Shown in pieces: positions 27,201-39,200 of a stretch of DNA of 64,000 nt. How positions within the stretch are numbered: position 1 is the stretch's first letter; every line of letters begins with the position of its first letter. Made by a program: the position numbers and the translations under genes. Under the pieces are notes generated by a model. The model was not told where the DNA came from. It searched no databases and was given only the letters and a program-made list of their open reading frames with translations. The stretch comes from Symbiodinium natans (taxonomy: Eukaryota > Sar > Dinophyceae > Suessiales > Symbiodiniaceae): assembly GCA_905221605.1 (NCBI GenBank), contig CAJNDS010002272.1:236501-300500 (forward strand), written 5' to 3'.

Positions 27201-30200
27201 TTGGGCTACACATAGAGATGCCAACCACTCCTTTCATCAACTCGAGACAAAGAAGCCCTGCAGCCCAACAACCCTGCTCCCTAAGCCCTACAATCCTAAA
27301 ACACTGATCCGTGTCTCCCTAAACCCTGAACCCTAAACCCTAAACCCTAAACGCTAAACCCTAAACCCTAAACCCTAGCCCTCCAGCATGCGACCACAGC
27401 GGCAGGTCTACGTCGACCTCGTCGAGGCCACAACAGCCCATGCTTGTGCGTTTGGGGTTGAGGGGGCCAGGCTCTTCATATCAATCCCTCAACCCTAAAC
27501 CCTAAACCCTAAACCCTAAACCCTAAACCCTAAACCCTAAACCCTAAACCCTAAACCCTACAAAAAGTAGGTTTTGGGCTCTTCAGGTACATCCGAAAGA
27601 TCAACCCATAAGCCCGAAAGCCAAGAAAGCGGGACCGGCAAAGGTAAAGACCTACACCCCCCAAACCACCCAAACCCGAAACCCCAAACCCTAAACCCCA
27701 AACCCTAAACCCCAAACCCTAAACCCTAAACCCCAAACCCTAAACCCTAAACCCCAAACCCTAAAGCCTATACCGTAAAGGCCATCTCGGGAGCAAGCAA
27801 CAAGGGAACTGTCACCAGGGCCCCTAAACCCTAAACTCCCTAAACTCCCTAAACTCCCTAAACTCCCCAAACTCCCTAAACTCCCCAAACTCCCTAAACT
27901 CCCTAAACTCCCTAAACTCCCTAAACTCACTAAACCCTAAACCCTAAACCCTAAACCCTAAACCCCAGGAGTTGGTCCACTACTTCCACCACAAGCAGCC
28001 CAAGGGTGACGGGGCGATCCTCATCTTCTTGCCAGGTGCCACACAAGGGGTTCAGGGTTTAGGGTTTAGGGTTTAGGGTTTAGGGTTTAGGGTTTAGGGT
28101 TCAGGGGTTAGGGGTTTAGGGTTTAGGGTTTAGGGGTTTAGGGGTTTAGGGTTTAGGGCGTTTAGGGTTTGGAGTTTAGAGTTTAGGGTTGGCCGTTCTG
28201 GCCGTGGAAGCGAAAAGGATGCAAGCGCACAAAGTTGGGCCTGGGTTCTAGAACATTGTTTGTGGGCCTGGTGCGTGATGAATTTAAAAGGAATCTTGAA
28301 TCAAGCCGGACACCAGAAATTCCGGAGCTTCTTATTCAAAACTATGTTTAGTTTTTGGCTCCCCGGCCCCCCACCCTTCATCCCCGGGCCGCGAACTTCG
28401 CATAATTGCGGGAAACCCTTGTCAATAGGGGGACCCTGTATAATTTTTCCGGAAAAAACACATACTAGCGGCTAACAGTAGTAAAGCGGGTGCAACATTA
28501 AGCCCCCTAAACCCTAAACCCTGAACCCTGAACCCTAAACCCTAATGTGGTATCCTGATTAGTGTGGGGGGCCCCCCCCCCCCAAACTAAATCCACCCCC
28601 GCAATAGTGTCACCAAAAAAAGGGACCCCCCCAAACTAATTTTCGGCCCCGGGCCCCCCCCACCGGCTCCTCTTCATTTCCTCTTCGCTCCTCTTCCCTC
28701 TCCTCTTCCTCTCCCTCTCCTCTTAGGTAATTAAGCTCAGGTAAGCTCAGATGAGCTCAGCTCAGCTAAGCTCAGGAAAGCTCAGGTAAGCTCAGTAATG
28801 AAAGCTAAAGGTAAGAGCTCAGGTAAACTTAGGTAAGCTCAGGTATGCTCTTCTTTTGCTCTTTTCTTTCATCATCTTGTTCTCTTTTTTTCTCTCTTCC
28901 GAAACCCATGCCCGCAAAAATTTACTTTATTGTGGGGGGGCAATCGAATTTTTGTCTCCTGAATAATTTTTGGAAAACTTTTCATTATTGGAGGGGTCCA
29001 GACTAATCAGGATACGACATTAAACCCTAAACCCTAAACCCTAAACCCTAAACCCTAAACCCTAAACCCTAAACCGTCCTAAACCTTAAATCCTCACCTG
29101 CAGAAGCACCCCCAAGCCCCAGGCTGGGGTGACATCACCAAGACGTACATCCGCCTGTACCAGTCAGGCGCCATCTTGCTGGCTTTCTTTGTGGGGTTTA
29201 GGGTTTAGGTAAACCCTAAACCCTAAACCCGAAACCTTAAACCCTAAACGGGTTTTGGGCTTAGGGGTTGGGATGTTCGGGATGTTCCCCCTTCTACGTA
29301 CAGCCCCCCGGGGATGGGTTACGATAATCCCACCCCCATTAGGCATCCCAAGTCTAGGGGGTTTAGTAGGGTTGGGGGGGTTCAGGGTTTTGGGACCATA
29401 GAACCCCAAAGTGTAGGCACTTATAGGAGGCCAGGTGGGCTTGAGGGGTGTTGAGCGCTTTCGGTGGTATACTGTTGCTGCGGGAAGGGAAGTGTTTCCA
29501 GGATACTTTCCGAAGCCTTTGACCCCTAAACCCTAAGCCCTAAACCCTAAACCCTAAGCCCTAAACCCGAAACCCAAAAAAAACCATGAGATTGGGAGGT
29601 GAGAATTACAAGCTCATCACGCTGCACTCGCTGATGACGCCGGAGCAGCAGCATGAGGTGCTCTCCTTTCATGGGGTTTAGGGTTTAGGGTTTAGGGGCT
29701 TGTGGAGGGTTTTAAGAAAGTTTAGGGTTTGGGGTTCAAAAAGAATGCGAAACAGATTAAATCCAGGACTCGCTTTTTCGGCCTTCCAAGATTGCTCTTT
29801 CAGATGTCAGGATCCCTCTTCACTCTTCTTCTTCTTCGTCCTCATCATCTTCTTCTTCTTCTTCTTCTTCTTCTTCTTCTTCTTCACTCTCTCTCTCTCT
29901 CTCTCTCTCTCGCTCGCTCTTTCTCTATCTTTCTCTCTACCGTGGATGCTAGCCCGATGCCTCTGTGGGCTTCAGAGGAGGGTTTAGGGTTTAGGGTTTA
30001 GGGTTTAGGGTTTAGGGTTTAGGGTTTAGGGTTTAGGGTTTAGGGTTTAGGGTTAGGCGCACACCTTAACAGCTCGAAACCCTATACGCCCCAAGTCCCT
30101 TAACCCTATCAGCATATCTCAGCCCCTCATGAAAACTGTGAAACGACGGGCTGAGGCGGGTTTACATGAAGAACCCAAAAACCTCCTTTTTGGCAGGTTG

Positions 30201-33200
30201 ATCATAAAAAGACTCTAAACCTTAAACCCTGAACCCTAAACCCGAAACCCTAAACCCTAAACCCTAAACCCTAAACCCTAAACCCTAAACCCTAAACCCT
30301 AAACCCTAAACCCTAAACCCAATTTAGGGGATTAGGTGTTAAGTCTGTCGAAGTCGGGCTCTGAAAGAATCTGACTATAAACCGAGGACCCTGAACCCTA
30401 AACCTTGCGCCTCTAAACCCCAACCCCCTAAACCCGAAATTTTAGACCCTAAACCCTAAGCCCTAAACCCTAAGCCCCAAACCCGAAACCCTTTACCCTA
30501 AACCCTAAACCCTAGACCCTAAACCCTAAACCCTAAACCCTAACCCCGAAACCCTAAACCCTAAACCCTAAACCCTAAACCCTAACCCTAAACCCTAAAC
30601 CCCGTATACTCCGATGGCTGTCCGCAAGGCCTTCGAGAAGCCGCCGGAAGGATTCCGCAAGGCCGGCTGCGAGAGGTAACCCCTTGTTTGCTTCGGGTTT
30701 AGGGTTTGGGGTTTGGGGTTTAGGGTTTAGGGTTTAGGAAGTTTAGGGTTGAGGAAGTTTAGGGACAGGAAGTACAGGGTTTGGGAAGTTTAGGGTTTAG
30801 GGTTTAGGGCTTCTTGGTTTACGGTTTAGGGCACGTGCGAAATCTACAACACTGCTATTTATTGTTTTTGGTTTCGGCCCTTATCACCCCCACTTTTTCA
30901 CAAAAACTCACGGGCTTCAGTCTGCTAAAGGGCCTGAGGGTAGAACTCCCTAAACCCTAAACCCTAACCCTAAACCCTAAACCCTAAACCCTAAACCTTA
31001 TAGCCCTAAACCGTAGAACTTATGCTCAGAAGGCCTTGTTCTTGGATGTATGGGATCCCCATAAACTCCAAAGCCATAAACCCAAGAGGCCCTTTGAGGC
31101 CAATGACCCTCGTTTAGGGTTTAGGGTTTAGGGTTTAGGGTTTAGGGTTTAGGGTTTAGGAAGTTTGGGGTGTAAACGGGCCGAGGCAGACAGGTTGGGC
31201 TTGGCTGTCGAGGCTTTCGGGTTTGGGGTGTGAGATCGGCAGGGGTTTTCACTGCCCAATTTTAAGTGTAGCAATCTTTCCGGCCTCCCCCGCAGTCCTA
31301 GACTTTCAACACTCAACCCTTGTCCTCCCGCGCTGGGTTCCCTAAACCCTAAATAAACCCTAAACGCTAAACCCTAAACCCTAACCCCTAAACCCTATGG
31401 GGGCTCCTTGGTCCTGTTGGATTTAGAGCCCTGTAACCCTTAACCCCAAACCCCTAAACCCTAAACCCTAAATTTCTAAACCCTAAACCCCTAAACGCCT
31501 AAACCCTAAATGTCTAGACCCTAACCCCCAAACCCCTACACCCTAAACCCTAAATGTCTCACTAAACCCCTAGACCCTAAACCCTAAACCCTAAACCCTG
31601 AACCCTAAACCCTAAACCCTAAACCCTAAACCTAGGGTGTAGTAGCCGATCACCTTCAGGGTCACGCAGGCGCCATCTTACAGAGGAGGCAGAGGGCTTC
31701 TTTTTATCGAGCTTCTTGATCAGGGGGTTTAGGGTTAAGGGTTTAGGGGTTTAGGGTTTAGGGTTTAGGGGTTTAGGGTTTAGGGTGTAGGGTTTAGGGT
31801 GTCGGGTTTGGGCTTCACAGTCTAGGAGGCGCGTGTTCCGTCTTCCGAGCCCAGATTGTGCTTGTGTTTTGTTAGTTGCGGGGGCGCATCTGTGTCAGAT
31901 CGTCCTCTCCACGAACATCGCCGAAGCATCTGTGACCATCGACGACGTTGCAGAGCTGCACATGGCGGCGTCTTCTCTAGCCCCCCCCCCCCCCCCCAAG
32001 TGTGGTCATTTTGGGGTTTAGGGTTTAGGGTTTAGGGTTAGGGTTTAGGGCTAGGCGTGTTTCGGTGTTTGTTTGTTTTTTTGTGGGTGGTTTAAGGGAG
32101 GGGGGGGGGGGGGGGCTGGTAACTGAGGCTTAATTCAGGTCTCTATTGTGGCATTCTCCTTGCAATGTAGTTTACCCCTCTTGCATGTACTGCAGTAGTG
32201 CAGTGGCAAGACCGTAAGACCAAGGTTGTTTACGTCATCGACACCGGCGTCAGAAAGGAGCGCACATATGATGCAGGCGCACAGTGCAATGCCCGAGCCG
32301 CCAACCATACAGCCCTGAACATTGCTACGCTCAAGCCCTTATAGACCTTTATAAAGCCTGTGGGCCCTGAACGCCGAAACGCAGATAGCTGCTTTCGGTT
32401 TCTGGCAAATCCCATGCCCTAGACGGTAACCAACAACCTTGAAGCTAGAACCCTGAACCCTAAATCCATTCCCCAGAACCAGATGCCGCTAGTCCCAAAC
32501 TCCCAAACCACTCCAGAAACTGAACCAAGCCCTCAGCCAACCATTACACCAACAGGCTGGAGGCATTGAACCCTCAACGCTAAACCCACTGCACCCTCGA
32601 TCCTCACGCCGTGGGGTCTTTAGTTCGCAATCCTGAACAAGCACCCCCTCTGAAGCCTGAACTCCAAATCCTGAACCCGAAAGCCTAAACTCTAAACCTT
32701 AACCCCTAAACCCTAAATCCTAAACCTGAAACCCTACACCCTACACCCTACACCCTACACCCTAAACCCTAAACCCTAAACCCCCAGCTCCAACCTGGGG
32801 GCTGAATCCACAATTTTCAGTGGCCCTTGCAGGCACCGGCATTTCGGCCCTCGACGCCAAGATGGTGACGAAGGCCGGTTTTGGGTTTAGGTTTAGGGTT
32901 TAGGGTTTAGGGTTTAGGGTTTAGGGTTTAGGGTTTAGGGTTTAGGGTTTAGGGTTTAGGGTGTTGAGCAAAAGGAGGCGTAGCAGGAGTATAGGAGTAG
33001 GAGGGGGAGTATAGTAGTAGGAGTAGGAGTAAGAGTAGCAGGAGGAGGAGGAGGACGAGGAGGAGGGTTTAGGGCTTAGTTTGGGTTTAGGGCTAGGAGT
33101 AGTAGCTTCAGTAGAAGCAGGAGTAGTCGTAGTTGTAGGAGGAGTCTATAGCTGTCCTGATGCTGTGTGAGATGTGGTGTGTCTGACATGCTGAATCGTA

Positions 33201-36200
33201 AAACCTTAAACCTTAAACCCCTCAGCCTAAACCCTAAACCCTAAACCCTAAACCCTAAAGCCCTAAACGTGTCCGAGACTTGAGCTGCAGGCCAACGCTA
33301 TCCAGCGACGCGGCCGTGCTGGTCGATGTCAGGACTTTCAGATCTCATAGCTTTTGAGTTAGGGTTTTAGGTTTTAGGGTTTACGGGTTATTTGGGGTTA
33401 TTTAGGGTTGTTTAGGGTTTTGGGTTTTTTTAGGGTATTTTAGGGTTTTGGGGTTTTAGGGTTTTAGGGCTTTAGGGTTTCAGGGTTTTCGGGCTTTAGG
33501 GTTTAGGGCTTTCGGGCTTTTGGGGTTTTAGGGTTTGAGGTTTTTAGGGTTTTAGGGTTTTAGGGTTTTAGGGTTTTAGGGCTTTAGGGCTTTAGGTTTT
33601 TTGGGTTTTAGGGTTTCAGGGTCTTAGGGCTTTATAGGGTTTTAGGGTTTAGGGTTTTAGGGTTTTAGGGTTTTAGGGCTTCAGGGCTTTAGGGCTTTAG
33701 GGTTGAGGCGTTGAGACTACAGGGCATATAGCGGCGTAGCTTTCGTTCTTTGATTTTGGACATGCTGCGCATCACCCGGCCCGACCCGACGCGGCCGCCT
33801 TAAGCGCCCACAACTTAAGGTTGGCAAGCGCTGGCGTGCCAAACGCGCCATCTTGTCGCACATTGGTGGCTATCGCAGTTCGGCCCCTACTCCACGTCTG
33901 CATTCTGGCCAACTGTACGCCACCTTCCCCGCGACCGTGGACAAGCAATTCTGCGAGACTGGCCCCGGTGCACGTGGTGGCCTCAATTGGCTTATGGGGT
34001 TCCCTCCTTCCCTGGGTAAGGGGTCCAAGGACGTGCACCACCCATCCCTCCTTTTTGCGGATAGGCTGGTTAAGCTCGGGGTTTAGTGTCGGCCCATGCA
34101 GGCAGCAGAGATTGAGAAGCCCTAAGGATGCATGTACCTATGTGGTATATACGTGGTCCTTACAGTTTAGGGTTTAGGGTTAGGGTTTAGGGTTTAGGGT
34201 TTAGGGTTTAGGGTTTAGGGTTTAGGGTTTAGGGTTTAGGGTTTAGGGTTTAGGGTTTAGGGTTTAGGGGTTAGGGCTTCTATTTCGTATCTTTAGGGCG
34301 CAAGTGTAGACTATAGAGGTACATGGACCCCTGGGGAAGATTGTTTTGAGAGGGCCCATGGCGGTCCATTAGCGCCATAGGGATTGTGTTGGGCATCGGG
34401 CTCAGGCTTTCGGGTGCGGGGTGCGTGTAGTGAGGGTTTAGGGTTTAGGGCTTTAGGGCTTTAGGGTTTAGGAAACCCTCAGCAGCTAAAAGGTAGATTG
34501 AACCCTCTATCATCCCATCCGAACACTGGAGTTTGAATCACCTCCTATGTGGTGGAAGAATTGGTAACCCTAAACATCCTAAACCCTAGAACCTTAAATC
34601 TTAAGCCCTTAACCCTAATCTATAAACCCGAAACCCTAAACCCTAAACCCTAAAGCCCTAAACCCTAAACCGCCCCGCTGTGCGGAGGAAGGATTAGTGG
34701 TCCACCTTTTCCCTAGCGGCCGGTGCTGCAAGAAGTTGGTTGTTCGTGCTCGAGCCCGGCGGGCCTTCACCCCAAACCCAAACCCCTCAGCTCTAGGGGT
34801 TCCCACACGCCCTAAACCCTAAACCCTAAACCCTAAACCCTAAACCCTAAACCCTAAACCCTAAACCCTAAACCCTAAACCCTAAACCCTAAACCCTAAA
34901 CCCTAAACCCTAAACCCTAAACCCTAAACCCTAAAGGCTTCGGATTTGCCTTTTTGGCTTGTTCCGGGTTTGGCTTTAGAACGTTCAGGCGCCGACCCTT
35001 CGGAGCCCCTCTCGCCCAGCCTACGCCGTGTAAGGTACGTCGAATCCTAAACCCTGCAGCACGACGACAAGCTCCCTAAACCCGAGGGTTTAGGATTTAG
35101 GGTTTAGGGTTTTGGGTTTAGGGTTTAGGGTTTAGGGTTGGGGGTCGGTAGTTGCCCAAAAGGGAAACAAAAAGTTTACAGCAACGCCCGAGCAGTTTCA
35201 CCAAGTTTTCGGGCTTGGGGTGGTGGATGGTATGGGGGCTTTAGGGTTTGGGGTTTAGGGTTTAGGGTTTAGGGGTACCACTTCTGGGCTAGAAGTTCCT
35301 GTCCTGTTCTGCGAGAAATTGCAGATACATGGGGTTTAGGGTTTAGGGTTTAGGGTTTAGGGTTTAGGGTTTAGGGTGTAGGGTTTGGGGTCTAAACGCT
35401 AAACCCTAGTGAAGGGCGAGTGGGGACCACCCCAGGCTACAAGTTCAACGACTTCGACCAGTTCCCCCTGCCGCAGATGCTCTCCTCCTCCATGGAGGAA
35501 GTGGTTCTTCAGTCGAAGGACGGGCGTTGAGGGTTTAGGGTTTCGGGTTTCGGGTTCGGGGTTAGGCTTTGGGGTTTCCGTGGCCTGTTTTGGGATTTTG
35601 GAGTTTAAGGTTTAGGATTTAGGGTTTAGGGTTTAGGGTTCAGGTATGCCCCGATCCAAACTCTTAACATCGTAGGGTTTAGGGATTAGTTTAGGGTTTT
35701 AGGGGTTTGCTAGCCGTTCTTCCGCCGAGTTTAGAGTTTTGGGTTTGTTTGTTGGTTTGGGGTTTCGGGTTTAGGTTTAGGCTTTGGGTTCAGAGTTTGG
35801 GATTTAGGGTCTCGTGTTTACCATGAACCCTCAACTCTAGCCCAGACCCCCCTGTTACTCATAGAACAGGCTACTACCCCCCCCCCCCCCCCGCCCCAAG
35901 ACATTGCCGAACACCCTAAACCCTAAACCCTAAACCCTAAACCCTAAACCCTAAACCCTAAACCCTAAACCCTAAACCCTAGACCCTAGACCCTAGACCC
36001 TAGACCCTAGACCCTAGACCCTAGACCCTAAACCCTAAACCCTAAACCCTAAACCCACCCAGAGCTCCCGGAGGTCATCCACGGGGGCTCGAACTCTGAG
36101 ATTTCCTCCATGCTCACGAACTCCATGGCTGCCCCGCAACCACAGGCAAGGTTGCTGAGGGTTTAGGGTTTAGGGCTTAGGGTTTAGGGTCTATACTACT

Positions 36201-39200
36201 ATACTACTACTTGCTGCTGGGGTTTCTTAAGCAAGTAGTAGTATAGGGTTGAGGGTTTAGGGCCCGGGCCGCACCAACTCCGAAGCCTTCTACTGCGGCC
36301 CTGGAACACCTCGGCTTCAGGGTTTAGGGTTTAGGGTTTAGGGTTTAGGGTGCTTGGTGTGCAAAGGGTTTCGGGTTCGGTTCCCCTTAATAGTCCTAGA
36401 GGCCAAACCCTAAACCGTAAACCCCAAAATGCCTGAAACCCTAGACCCTGCGCGAGGCCGTGCAGGCTGCGGTGAAGCTGCTGAAGGACCCGGAGCACGC
36501 AGATGCTAGAGATCACTAAGCTCCCGCCACATTTCTCTAAACCCCATTATACCGCATTAGCCGTCGATTCCTTGCAGAGCTCTTTGCTCATTGTCAGGAT
36601 GTTGAATGCACCCGCCAAACCCGAAACCTTGAATCCCGAACTCCACGCAAACCCATGCCCAAAAGCAATCCCTGTGCGAGTCCCTGCCCCAAACACCTAA
36701 GCACCCCCCGAACCGAAATTTGCCTTTAAGGGTTTAGGATTGGGTTAGGGTTTTAGAGAGTATAGGCAGGGCTTCGGCCGGTCCAGGGCTTAGGACTTCT
36801 AGACCTTTGGGTTTCAAGGTTTGCAAGGGTTGTGGGGATTAGGGCTTTACGGCTTTACGGCTTCAGGGCTTTTGGGTTTTAGGGCTCTAACTTAAGGGCT
36901 TCGGGTTTCAGGGCCATGCCCTGGTAACTCAGATGCGAGGACATGAACTGCCTCACGCGTGCTGGCGAGTTAACCGTTCTAGGCCGGGGTAGATCCTAAA
37001 CGCTAAGACCATGCGTCCCATCAGTTCCCACCCTAAACCCTAAACCCTAAACCCTACACCCCCCAATCCCCAAACCCTCAACCCTAAACCTCAAACCCCA
37101 AATCCTGTAAACCCTAAACGCTCAACCTATGAGTCCACCATTGAAGCTTGAGCGGATGTAAGGCAAACGAACCACATGCAGGGTCTGTAGAGTTCAGGTT
37201 GTCGCTTGGGGTGCAGGGTTGTTAGGGTTTAATGTTGACCTCGTAATAATAAACCCCCACCCCCCCCCCCCCCCCCCCCCTTCAATCAAACCCCCCCAAA
37301 TAGAGTAGGGCCCCTTTGAATAAGGATTCCTTTCCTTAGAGCCTCCCTTCAATCAAACTCCCCCAAAAAAAACCAGCCCCGACTTGGCGTACTTTATTCC
37401 CAGGGCTTTATTATTGCGGCCGGGACCCCTGGCGCACTTTAATATCAGGGGGTTCAATAATACGAGGTTAACATTAGGGTTTAGGGTTTAGGGTTTAGGG
37501 TTTAGGGTTTAGGGTTTAGGGATGTGGTCCTGCCTTCCTTAATAGGTTTCAGAAGTATGGGCCCTGGGTTTTATAGGGTATATATGGGTACACTCAGGGT
37601 TCCCAAAGTCAGGGCTCTATTGAGGGGCCATGTAACCACCCTAAACCCTAAACCCTGAACCCTGAACCCTAAACCCTAAACCCTAAACCCTAAACCCTAA
37701 ACCCTAAACACCCTAGGACTTTCAGTTTTATAGGATTTGACAAGGGACTAAGACTCGCATCCCTAAGGTTGTACCCAGTAAGGTTTCCCTTAATATGCTC
37801 CGCGTGTGGCCCTTATGCTACCTTTGGGATTTTTAAACAAGGTCCCTAAGCTCAAGGGTGCCACCCAAACCCCAAACCCCAAACCCCAAACCCCAAACCC
37901 CAAACCCTACACCCTAAACCCTAAACCCCCTTCAGTTTAGGGTTTATAGGGCCCACGGGTTATCGGGTCAAGGGTTTGAAGGATCTGTCCAACCCCTCAA
38001 CCCAAAAGCCCCAACCCTCGAAGCCCCCAGGGTTTAGAGATCATGGATCAGTCCTCACGACCAAAACTGAAGGGTCACCACCCCCTAAACCCCAAACCCC
38101 AAACCCCAGACCCCAGACCCCAAACCCCAAACCCAAACCCCATACCCCATACCCCAAACCCCCAAACCCCAACCCCCAACCCCCAACCCCCAAACCCCAA
38201 ACCCTAAACCCTAAACCCCAAACCCTAAACCCTAAACCCTAAACCCTAAACCCTAAACCCTAAACCCCAAACCAAAGCTCTGAACATGACCAGGCCGCGC
38301 AGTGGCGACGATTCCAGTGCAGCCGAATGTTTGGAGCCCGGCGGGTCTTTATAGGGTTTAGGGTTTAGGGTTTAGGGTTTAGGGTTTAGGGTTTAGGGTT
38401 TAGGGGGTCGCCCAGTGGTACTTTTGTTTCTCCCTCTTTTTGGTTTATGGGTTCCCTTATAAAAATAGCCAACCCAAAACGGGTGCCCTTATTATGATAT
38501 GGTTACTGGGCCACCAAGTAGGGGTTTCTTATGAGTTGTTTTTGTAGTTTTTTGTTTTAAAAATATTATTAGTGGGGTTTGTATGAGTTTTATAGGTGTT
38601 GGTTTATATTATATACAGTTTTTTCTAGGGTTTGTGTAGGGTGCTTATAGGTTTTTGTAGGGTTGCTATAGAGGGTTTATAGTAGGGTGTTATAGGTGTG
38701 TTTTACAGTATAGGGTTTTAAGGTTTGTATAGGGTTTAGAGGTTAGAGGGTTTTTTGAGGGTCTAAAGAGGGGTTAGAGGGTTTGGAGGGTTCCAAGGTT
38801 TTAGGGTTTTTGACTTCAGTGGCAAGCCCCGAGGCTATGTTTTCTAAAGAGACCCTAAACCCTAAAACCCTAAAACCCTAAACCCTAAACCCTAAACCCT
38901 TCATCCCACAGGTGTAGGGAGGCAGCAAAGCACTATCCTGACTTAGTATTCAGGCCCTAAACTAATTATGTGCTACATGCCGCGGCCCTTGCAGGTTTTG
39001 TAGTGCGGTACTGTAACGTACTCCGTGCCTTCAGCCCTTCTTCGCGGCATCCGAACCATGCTGGGCGTCATTGCTGTGGTGCTGCCGGCACTAGCTGCAT
39101 CCGAATGCCTACTCCAGACACGAGCCAACTCTACACATCGTGACCCTGGTGCTTCGTCCATTAACAAACCGGTGGGGATGATCAGCTCCCGCACATTCGA

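Larger units (their letters stand above)
36967..39057. repeat. Helicase intron before the methyltransferase gene
   Basis: Holds CCCTAAA 37031-37130, the TA-flanked element 37232-37474, TTTAGGG 37477-37520, CCCTAAA 37640-37710, a dispersed repeat 37755-37870, CCCCAAA 37862-38275, TTTAGGG 38352-38405 and a degenerate CTAG-type element near 38407-38520. 38520-38830 is T/G-rich with worn repeats. 38279-38345 is unique; a missing helicase microexon could lie there. Confidence 0.7.

Noticed and set aside
27691-27930. SLGSLGSLG frame on the - strand
   Set aside because: Translation of CTCCCTAAA and CCCCAAA repeats.
28733-28855. CRISPR-like array (AGCTCAGGTA units)
   Set aside because: Units are about 11 bases with no spacers; minisatellite inside a transposon.
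39025-39057. GTG as start of the methyltransferase
   Set aside because: ATG at 39058 has good context and begins directly with a signal-peptide-like stretch; GTG starts are not expected in a nuclear gene.
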